Positions 24,860-34,000 of a stretch of 64,000 nucleotides of DNA are shown here, in pieces (positions within the stretch are counted from its first letter, which is position 1; every line of letters starts with the position of its first letter). A program made the position numbers and the translations under genes. The stretch is from Rhodocollybia butyracea (lineage: Eukaryota; Basidiomycota; Agaricomycetes; Agaricales; Omphalotaceae), in the NCBI GenBank assembly GCA_015501585.1, contig JADNRY010000002.1:186001-250000 (forward strand), written 5' to 3'. A model generated the notes under the pieces. It worked only from the letters and a program-made list of their open reading frames with translations, had not been told where the DNA came from and ran no database searches.

Positions 24860-25400
24860 AAAGGCATTCCAACTTCTGGTACTCTGGGCAGAAGTCATCG
24901 CCTCCCTATTCATCCACACAGTGAGCCTCATCGACAATGACTGCGGTGAGACAACGTCGGAACTTTGTATCCTTCCAAAGTTTTGAGAAACTCACTGAGT
25001 TTACCATCTCGGGTGAGAGGTATATCAGTGAAGCGGTGTTTTGAGCCTGAGTCCAGAGACCAGCAGTCTTTGTGGTGTCTTCATTGATAGCAATGGCCTC
25101 AATACCTTTGGTGGTTGCAGATTTTGCCTATATAGCAGTAAAATGAGTTAAAGCTTCATGTATAGTAGCGGAAAAATATACCTGGTCCTGCTCCAGAGAC
25201 TTCAAGGGGCAGATTACAATGACCAACTTATTCATACCGCTGAGTGCAGCAAGGCCTTCAAAGTTTAAGCTCTTGCCATACCCAGTGCTGGCACAGAATA
25301 TCACATCATATCCAGCAAAAACGCGACTTATGAGATGGGCTTGCCAGTCTTCAGGTGTGAATTTCAGATCCAATGTTGCCTTCAACCTATCCTTGAGCTG
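24860..25400 (-). pseudogene. RecQ-like helicase fragment with in-frame stop
   Basis: Minus-strand coding begins LKATLDLKFTPEDWQAHLIS. It continues through AGYDVIFCASTGYGKSLNFE (Walker A, motif I), then VIVICPLKSLEQDQ (motif Ia). A 55-nt intron (25128-25182) follows, then AKSATTKGIEAIAINEDTT, ASLIYLSPEMV, and motif II IVDEAHCVDE. The next codon is TAG at 24908-24906 where relatives have Trp (DEW), after which GGDDFCPEYQKLECL continues in the same frame. The C-terminal helicase lobe is missing, and the N-terminal side ends at the MITE at 25408. This is a truncated, inactivated copy of a RecQ/Sgs1-type helicase such as those often scattered in basidiomycete repeats or subtelomeres. Confidence 0.82.
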
Positions 25401-25407
25401 CGGAATT

Positions 25408-26094
25408 TAGAGATGTCCACAAGTCCGGATCCAAGTATACTTGGATCCGGCACGCAAGTACCTGTGGCCCAAAAGCTTTGACTTGTGACCTGTGGAAGAT
25501 CCGTGGGAAACGGATCTTTGACTCACAGGTAATTTACCTGCAAGTTCGCAAGTACCTGCAGGTATTTGTGTATTTATGCCAAAGAGTGTACTAATAATCA
25601 TTAATAAAGTACTTACCTGTTTTATGATACATACCATTTATAAAACATTGTACTGTAACTGTCTACTATCATTTCATACTTAGTTATGAAGTGAATATGT
25701 ACTGACACAAAGGTTTTACATTGTAGACAGCTCACAGCAATGGGGCGCTTAAATTAGCGCCAAACGTCGTGAGTTGTCTACAACCTCAAACATATGTGCC
25801 AGTACTTGATAAGTACTATAATGAATATGATACTATGAATTACTGTAAGTTTTGAGTGTCAACTGACAAATATTGTTGCTTGTACTATAAATTTTGAGCA
25901 CTAATTAACAAATGTATGGGTTTACATTGCTTGTACAAGTCATAAAAATACCCGCAAGTACCTGCAAGTCAGCTGAAATTCTCCAAAGTCTGACCTGCGC
26001 CGGATCCTGGGATCTGCGGGTCACACACTCGCAGGTTTTCCCACAGATCTTACCTGCAAGTACCTGTAAAGACCTGGACTCGTGGACATCTCTA
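25408..26094. mobile_element. 687-bp MITE (TA target site, ~17-bp terminal inverted repeats)
   Basis: The element runs from TA at 25408-25409 to TA at 26093-26094. Both ends carry GAGATGTCCAC[A/G]AGTCC as an inverted repeat. Subterminal regions hold repeated GCAAGTACCTG / ACCTGCAAGT motifs in both orientations (for example 25453, 25557, 25950, 26056). There is no transposase or other coding capacity. The centre (about 25700-25800) is a large imperfect palindrome around GGCGCTTAAATTAGCGCC. TA duplication suggests a Tc1/mariner-like or similar non-autonomous DNA transposon; the superfamily is inferred only. Confidence 0.78.
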
Positions 26095-26539
26095 CCATCA
26101 GCAAATACGCCCTGTCCTCTATGCATGTTGTCTCCCTTCCAGCAGCCCAAGACATTCTCGCTGCAATACTGCTGTCGCTTGGATCATCCTGGGACAACAG
26201 AACCTTGGATGGGATCCCGGTAATCTCTGAGATAGTTTCCTGCATGCTCGCCTTAGTTCCAATCTTGTTCCAATCTTTTGTGTAGAAGAGAACTGTCGTT
26301 GGCACTATCAACTCCTGCAGTGTCCAGCCTCTCGTAAACCATTTACACATGCGGAAGTTCATGTTGAAGGACCGACTGTGAAGATCACTTCGCACATCCA
26401 ACAGGTAAGCATAGCAAACTTTTATTTTGCGATAGTATCTGTACATCGAATTGATAGCCTCTGAGAGCTTGGCACTGCTCGATTTATCAATGCAGCAGGT
26501 GTCAATCCAGATGTATTCATGATCATCACTGTGCGCTAG

Positions 26540-26656
26540 TGTAAAGTCACATGACTCTGGAAAGACAACCATGCGCTCCAACTGGACCAAAAGGCCACAA
26601 TATCAGGTCTGACCTGATATGCTTCCCAGACTATATAAATGGTTCACTTCTTGACA
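26540..26656 (-). repeat. 3' LTR of the TRIM-like element (117 bp)
   Basis: TG..CA ends; base-for-base identical to 26942-27058 by direct comparison. It contains the near-perfect palindrome ATATCAGGTC-T-GACCTGATAT. Confidence 0.88.
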
Positions 26657-26941
26657 GTACATCCCCCTTCAGTGCATCGAGCCCTCGAGATGCTTGACAT
26701 GCAGCTACACACCCGTCAGTCAATTAAATGTACTCAGTTATCATTTAATCTGCCCAGCCATATGATATGCAACCCCCAAAGCCAACCATCAAGCCCTCAT
26801 TGGTACCCATACTACTGGGTTGATGACATAAACCATCTATATAGCTGGCCCCGGGACCATCACTGATCCCTCAGCCACATGGGCAAGAGCCTGCTTGACC
26901 TCTCGCAGGATTGAACCGGTGACCAGGCAGACCTGATATTC

Positions 26942-27058
26942 TGTAAAGTCACATGACTCTGGAAAGACAACCATGCGCTCCAACTGGACCAAAAGGCCAC
27001 AATATCAGGTCTGACCTGATATGCTTCCCAGACTATATAAATGGTTCACTTCTTGACA
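26942..27058 (-). repeat. 5' LTR of the TRIM-like element (117 bp)
   Basis: Identical to 26540-26656. Read on the minus strand, a TATATAG box lies at LTR positions ~19-26. The segment CAGACCTGATATT follows at positions 46-58 (27013-27001), about where a transcript should begin. Confidence 0.88.
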
Positions 27059-27249
27059 GCTAGGTCACACGCTTGCACAAGCTTGGACCACCCTTTCATA
27101 CCGTTTCTCTTGGATGGATCCTGCATATCTTGGAACATCACCTCTTCTTCTTCCCATACGTGCAAGAGGATCGCGTATTTTGGTGCCTGCTGCTCATTCC
27201 CAAAGTAGACAAGCTCAGGGACTCTACCAGTGGTTCGGAGGAGTTGCAT

Positions 27250-29389
27250 GATAGTCTGATACCTTTTCAATGTGTGAGTATGGTAGGGGCAGCACCACCT
27301 GGACTGAAACTTACTGAAAGGCTTTGTGTCTGTTCAGACATCGACAGAGCAAAGCAAGCCTGCACTATTGATTGTCTACTACACAGACTTTATAAGTGCA
27401 AACGGATGTAGAGCCCATCAATAACTATTAACAGCGTCACCTTGGCTGCAACACTGCCCTATTCAGATGAGATAGATTAATGATTATGGCCAGGAGAATC
27501 ACAACCCATGGTGGAGGCATTGTAAAATTATGTGTAGGCACATGCTCATTCAACTCATTTCAACATTTAATCCTCAAGGCTTCAAGCTGCCTGAAGACCA
27601 AACTATTATAGTCTGACACCGTTAGATATGTGTAAGAGCACCTCGAGAACTGAAAACTTACTAGATTAGTTTTCTGTCTGTTCAAACATTGAGGAAACTT
27701 CAATAAATGACCCTTTCACAAGGTTCAGCAGACCTAAATATCCTCATTGATAGGAACATCCAGATGAAGGATAGGAAAAATCTTGAGGAACAAGACAAAG
27801 AAGCTGGTCCGGAACATGCAGATGAATGATAAGTATGAAATGGACTTGGACCTCAATTCATTGTGATGGACAGAAGCTCGTTATACTGACCCTAGATGAC
27901 TCTTTGGCTCCTCAAGGCCTCAAGAAGATATCAGATGCAAACTTGTAGCCCATCTCCATGATGTCTTCATCAACGTTGGGTTTCTTCGAGACCTCAAAAA
28001 CATGCCTACTGATAAAAAAGCTCAAAGCTCAGACCCTCATCTATTCACGCTACCCCAGGAGGAAAAGGAACATATGAATGAACAACTTGAACTTGCTACA
28101 GTTTCTCTGAATCTCAATGGAATGTCTACTCAGGGTGCTGTCGATTAAGTATCAAGAACAGTTTGATTCGGTACTCCTTGTATATTGAGCTACAGGCAAG
28201 GAGATTCCTAGTACTGGAATATATGTGGCCTTTCTCAGGTGTGTTACACATAGTCCTTCCTAAGGATTGCTAGTATTCATCCTCACTGTACCCTACCCAC
28301 AAACAGCTTACACAAGTCGTATCTTATTCAACTATTGGCTCTTGCTTCACATTTCATTCATCCAGTTTCAGAGGCGGTTGGGCTGCCTCCTGACACACTA
28401 AACCCATTTATAAATCAGCCCCTGGTAATCTAAACAAGATAGTGAACAGTGAAGTACCTTGTACAGTCACATTCCCACCAAGGTGAATGATAATCTTTGT
28501 AGAACTATTTTTCAAAGCTGATTTTGATGCACTCGTAACCTTATCATTTTGAGTCACTGTCAATGGAGAGGACATCAAGTATCCGAGGGCAGACGTTATC
28601 CTAACTTTGGAGACATACTGCTTAACATCAAGCTTGTATCGTAACCCCACCTTTGCATTGTTTCGATCAAGAAGCTTGGGGCAAATTGTGTCGTATTTGG
28701 TGTTCTGGATAAGCTTAGTAAAGAGGAAGCATTGGTTTGATCAATAAACACACCTTGAATATCATTGATGAACAGGTCCGTGTTACTCTTTCTGTTCGGT
28801 TATCATTGATTAAACTGCAGACTCAGCGCTTTTTATTCATAAACAGATGGTCATTAAGATTGGTCAAAGCCCATTCATCCTCGTTGTAGAATCCTTCAAC
28901 CAGGAAACTGGGGGTGCGTCGAGGGGCAACTATTTCTTGTAGCCTCTCTTCTCACACTCACATCTGACTGGTTTAAAATATGGTACATGGCTCCTCAAGC
29001 GTCATCTCAAACCCAAGTTTGGATACTGAATGATATGGACTCCACATTCAACCATGCTTCTTTGTGGTCTTTGGGAAAAAATTTACACCAGAGGCCATCA
29101 TTGTCAAAATCAAGTCTTTGGCTCTGGCTGCTGCTGTTTCACACTAAATAAGGGTATTTTCTCGCTTTCATAAGTTCGTGGAATCCGATATAGAGTGTAT
29201 AGGATTTCGAAACCGAATAAGGAAATGATTATGTGTCAAAGCGGCCAATTTCCAGACATGACGTCAGATCATTGACAAAGGATTTTTTCGCTGACGGTCA
29301 TGAACACCATTCAGGTTACCATGGTTGAGAGCTGTGGGTGGTCTAAAAATCAGCAATACCGACCCTCTGGTCGATGATCTCCGTCAATT
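27250..29389. other. decayed sequence with coding remnants, no intact gene
   Basis: The stretch between the HET relic and the Crinkler relic has scattered protein-like pieces but no complete frame. Examples are plus strand 27930-28147 (LVAHLHDVFINVGFLRDLKN; EKEHMNEQLELATVSLNLNG) and minus strand 28408-28650 (KVRITSALGYLMSSPLTVT). Part of it may be the eroded 5' end of the Crinkler-type gene. No terminal repeats were found. Confidence 0.35.
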
Positions 29390-30698
29390 GTTACTCTCAT
29401 TGCACTCCAAATTCTGGGGCCAGGCTCTTCCGCCAGGAACTGTATAGGATGTTCCTCTCGCAATCAAGCTGTGGCTATTGACTAATGGGAAGATGCTCGT
29501 ACTGGAACACTACCCTAAGGCGCTTACTATTGTCAAAAGCCTCAGCCTCTCCTGGGACAGTGCAATGGTCTTTTGATTACTGGAAACCCGGGAACAGGTG
29601 CACCTTGATCATTATTCATGCGAAGCCCCACTCTTAACTAGTTCTTCAGGCAAAACGACTTGCTTATGGTACTTGCTGATCATAGCTCTCTGTTCCGCAG
29701 GACCAGTTGTTTTGTTCTACCACCATCGCCTTTTCGTCCTTACAGAGTTCTGTGTCTGAGCTATTCAGCCCGCAAGGCGCTGCTCGATTAGTTTCAACTA
29801 ATGTCTTCCGAGGAGTACTTTGTTTAGTGGATCTTGACAAAGCAGTAACGGACCTCTGCACAGCAATCATGAATGAATTCAATCTATGCTTCACCATCGC
29901 CGCCAGTCCACCCAGCACGACCGATATCACTATTGGATCAAGGAGGGCCTGACTGCGACTCACATTTTCGCCTCACCAATGTACGAAGATTTTTAAACCT
30001 GTGAGCGACACTTTCTGTGTACTTGATGTTGGTTAGACTGACATTTGTGCCAGAGGAATTTTGATGAAGCTTCAGTTAGACCTCGTCTCCCCCAGCTCCT
30101 GGACGTATATGGCCCAAATATATGATACGTCAAAGCTGCTTTTTCAGTCTCAAAAGAGTCATTTCCAGGCCTCATCTCAGGGCATGTCGAAACCATTTAC
30201 TTATTTCTTCTGATGCTGTCGAGTGAAGATCTACATCCCTTTTTTCAATCGCCAGATAGAGTAAAAGACTCGTTCTCCCGAACTCTTGTCCACACCTATG
30301 GAGAGCCAGAAAGCGCCTTTTCTTCTCACACGCAGCAAATTTTGCACAAGATCCGCACCCCTCTGGTGCTTCGGTTGGTACTGAAAGTCTATCAGCTCGA
30401 TAGGCCTGCACTGCTTCGTAAAATGTATGATCTGTTCCCTGCGACATCGATGCTTGCGGTCTCCCGTAGTTGGGCTTTTGAGTCTTTATGCCATGCGTGT
30501 ATCTGTTCCCACAACACTGTCAACCTTCACCCAATGCACCGAGAAGGTACCTTGTTGGTCAAAGACATCGCTGCCTCTATCAAGGTGCCAATACACGAAC
30601 GATCAATCAAAATCTATACTTTAGACACTTCACCAGCACTATTACGTCCCCGCTGAGAGTAACAATCCAGCGTTTGACTCATTTGTTCATGGAGACCA

Positions 30699-31065
30699 TG
30701 TAAACTAGTAAGTACAATCTCCCAGGAACACGTCGAGTGATTCAACTATGTATTAGAAAGTAGACGATACCTGTAAACTAGTAAGTACAATCTCTAATAA
30801 AGCTAACGTGAGTAAACTAGTAAAGGTAAGTAAGAAGAATACGCACCCCAGGAACACGTCGAGTGATTCAACTGGGGTGCTACATCGTAAGTAGTCGAGA
30901 TTAAATACGCCTGCGCGGTAGATAGAAAGAGCAAGGAAAATAATGGAATAATGTTGAAGACTATTAAGGAATAAAGAAGGTGAAAGGAAAAAGACTCATC
31001 CCTATACTTATTCCGGGTGTACGATGGCGGGACTTCTCCAACCCGAACCGCAATACTCTGCGACA
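30699..31065 (-). repeat. 3' LTR of the copia element (367 bp)
   Basis: Same length and apparently same sequence as 35395-35761. The LTR itself contains two internal duplications: GTAAACTAGTAAGTACAATC occurs twice, and CAGGAACACGTCGAGTGATT occurs twice. Confidence 0.92.
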
Positions 31066-31070
31066 CTCCC

Positions 31071-34000
31071 CTAGTCCCGCGCATCGTCGTTCTCCATGCC
31101 CATCATTCCTACAATCCTCCTATGGAGCGTAGTCCCTAATGGCTTCGTCAAGATGTCGGCTAGATTGTCCTCAGAAGGGACATAGTGAATTTTGACCTCC
31201 CCTTTCTCTACGAGGTCACGAAGGAAATGATAGCGGATGTCGATATGCTTTACACGTTGGTGGAAGCGAGGATTTTCGGAGATAGCTATCGCACTCTTGT
31301 TATCTGCGTAGAGGTCGGAGGGCAGTGAGGGTGGATACCCAATCTCGGAGAGAAAATTGTGAACCCATTTTGCTTGTTGCGCGCCCTTCCCGTAGGCGAT
31401 ATATTCGGATTCGGTGGTTGAGATGGAAACGACGTCTTGCCTTTTAGACATCCAGAAAACTGGCCCTCCTGCCAGCATAGTCAAGACTCCGGAGACGGAA
31501 CGACGGGTGTCGATACATGCGGCGTGGTTAGCATCGCCGTAGGTGCGTGGCTTCAGTCCTTCCTTCAAACGACGAAAAGTAATTCCGAGATGTTTTGTTC
31601 CGATGATATAGCGGCAAAGGTGGATAAGGGCGTGCCAATGAGCAGGTCCTGGATCCTGGCAAAAACGGGACAAGTCGTTCGTTTCATACGCCATATCTGG
31701 GCGGCAAGCTCCCTGTCCAAACTGAATTCCTCCCAACAGCTCCCCATATGGCTTGTCGTGCATGAACTGTCGATCTTCTTCTGTCTTGGGAGATTGTTCC
31801 TTTGATAATACAAGGCCAGGTGGATAAGGAGTGGATTTCGGCTTGAGATCCTGGAGTCCGAACTTCGTTAATAACTGATCCCAGTAGGCGGGCATGGACA
31901 GAGTAGCGGTCCCGGCTTCCCGGTCGTGCACGAGCCTCATTCCTAAGGCGAACTGTACCGTGTCAGTTTCCTTGATGCGGTACCTACTACCAATTTCTTC
32001 CTTTGCTCTCGCCATTTCCTCCTTCGTTGATGACCCACCCAAAGTATCGTCTGTATATGTCCCCGTCATTGTCTCCCCTGAACTCTGTTTCCTTGACCTA
32101 ACACACTGGTCTGCTCGTGAGCGAGTATACCCAAGATCAGTGTAAGTCCCATCTAGCTGCTTCCACCAGTTCCTTCCCGCCTGCATTGACCCGTATACAG
32201 ACTTCTTCATTCGCATGACTTTCCCAGTTCCTCGTCCCTCGAAACCTTCAGGCGGTCGTACGTACATTTCCTCCTTCATGTCCGCGTTCAGGTAGGCCGA
32301 GGCAAAGTCAATTTGCCAAATGAAGTAACCTAGTGAAACCCATACCGCTATAAGGATCCTGAGCGACTCGAATCTCAATACTGCCGCGAATACTTCGAAG
32401 AAATCAACCCCTTCAACCTGTTTACCGCCATTGACAACAAGCCTAGCTTTCTCATCTACGATGTTCCCCGAGCCATCCAGTTTATGTGCGAATACCCATA
32501 GTGGATTGAGTATGGTTGCCCCTGGTGGTGGATCCTGCAGCTCGCCAAAGACATTGAACTCCTTCATTCGTTGAATTTCCTTCTTTATTGCCGGCATCCA
32601 GCGCTCTGGGTCCTCCATCGCCTTCGAGTAGCTCTTCGGTACTGGAGGAAGACCAACTGCCGAGAAAGCTGCGTTGAATGTCGAGTCTAGTTCGGTTGGT
32701 AAGTTCTCCGCTAGCATCGCAAAGTTTGCCCGAGGATGTTTTGTGGTAGTTGCCCAATCTTGGTTACTATTTCGTTCGCGTTTCTCGAATTCTCTACTGG
32801 CTATTGCAATCGCTGATGGGTTTCTATTTCGTAGTGAGCGTCGGAGTTCAGGGGCCGGTTGATCCTGAGGACTTTTGACGGGGATGTTCGGAACAACGGA
32901 ATTAGGTTCGATCGTTTCTTCCTTGACATCAGCTGGCTTCAGGGTTGCGGTGTTGTTGAGTTCCGGGTCGCCGTCGTCATCTACCTCACTCTCCCCTCCA
33001 GCTGGTGGCAAGGAACTGACAACTTTCTCATCAAACGACACATCTCTACTCGCAACCACCCTACCCGAGGACAGGTACAACAAATACACCCCTCTCTCGC
33101 CATATCCAACCATCCTACCAGGCACGGCACGCGGGTCCAGCTTACCTGGCTCGCCGTTAACGATTGTTGCATAAGCGAAAGCTCCAAAAGGCCTGAGGTG
33201 AGCTACGTCCATTCGTTGCTTGTACCACATCTGAGCTGGAATCTGGAAGCCCGTTCTGCTAGCAGGCAATAAATTTTCGGTGTAGACAATGTACGCACAT
33301 GCATAAGTCCAAAGGTATGGTGGTAATCCGGATTCGAAAAGAATGGTCCTGACATGGTCGAAGGTTACTCCGTGCTTGCGTTCAGCAACCCCATTCGCCG
33401 CAGACGAATATGCTGGTATAACTTCTAGCCTTATCCCATGCTTTTCCGCCCAATTTCGCCAAAGCTCTCCAGTAAACTCCTTTCCACCATCTACTCTGAC
33501 CGCCAACAACTTCTCCCCTGTCTCGTTCTCAGCCAGGGCCTTGTACTTGGTTACAGCGGCGAGCGTTGACGTAGCTTCTTTGTTCGGGAGATAATAATCC
33601 TTCGTCATCGCTGAATGCCCGTCGATTATGGGCATCGAGTAGTAGAATCCGCCAAGTGCACGGGTTCTCATCGGGCCTGTCAAGTCAATATGGATGCGTT
33701 CCAGAAGTTTGGATTCTACTGTGGTTTTTCCGTCGAATGGTCTTCGTTTAGCCTGGCCTACAAGACACGGGCCACAAGATGGATGCTCCTCCTCTCCTAC
33801 TATCTTCAGCCCATCCACCAAGCCCTTTTCTACTGCCATCTTGATCCTGGTTACTCCGGCATGTCCAAATCGTCGGTGCCAGCCCTGGAGGCCCACAGGT
33901 CTGTCAAGAGAACGTACAGTCATCGCGGTCGTCATTTTTTCGGGTAATCGATATAATCCGCCCGTCCCATGTCCTGTCAGGAAATGACTCCCATCCTCCA

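Larger units (their letters stand above)
26540..27058 (-). mobile_element. TRIM-like miniature LTR element inserted in the HET gene
   Basis: The 519-bp element has identical 117-bp direct LTRs (26540-26656 and 26942-27058), each beginning TG and ending CA, flanked by a 5-bp target duplication GCTAG (26535-26539 and 27059-27063). The 285-bp interior has no coding capacity. Minus orientation is inferred from three signs: a purine tract GAAGGGGGAT (26670-26661) before the 3' LTR; a TATATAG box in the LTR; and a 13-nt primer-site-like segment (26940-26928) just inside the 5' LTR. That segment is complementary to part of the LTR itself. Confidence 0.85.
26095..27249 (-). pseudogene. HET-domain (heterokaryon incompatibility) gene, interrupted
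   Basis: ATG 27249 opens MQLLRTTGRVPELVYF, then APKYAILLHVWEEEEVMFQD and MQDPSKRNGMKGWSKLVQAC, the HET-domain N-terminus. At 27058 a TRIM-like element interrupts the codons. Beyond it coding resumes at 26535 with HSDDHEYIWIDTCCIDKSSS, EAINSMYRYYRKIKVCYAYL, RGWTLQELIVPTTVLFY and RETTCIEDRAYLLM, in the family order. The gene stops abruptly at the right end of the MITE (26094) just before the expected conserved Gly. The 3' part of the gene is absent. HET proteins trigger death of incompatible fused cells; this copy cannot make a normal product. Confidence 0.87.

Noticed and set aside
26860..26935. Box-B-like GGTTCAATCC (minus strand) inside the TRIM element, suggesting a tRNA-derived SINE
   Set aside because: There is no box A at the right distance and no cloverleaf; the TG..CA direct LTRs and 5-bp duplication explain the element better.
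32859..33272. Plus-strand open frames inside the copia element (also 33615-33947 and 34969-35367)
   Set aside because: These are antisense shadows of the intact polyprotein and lack recognisable domains.
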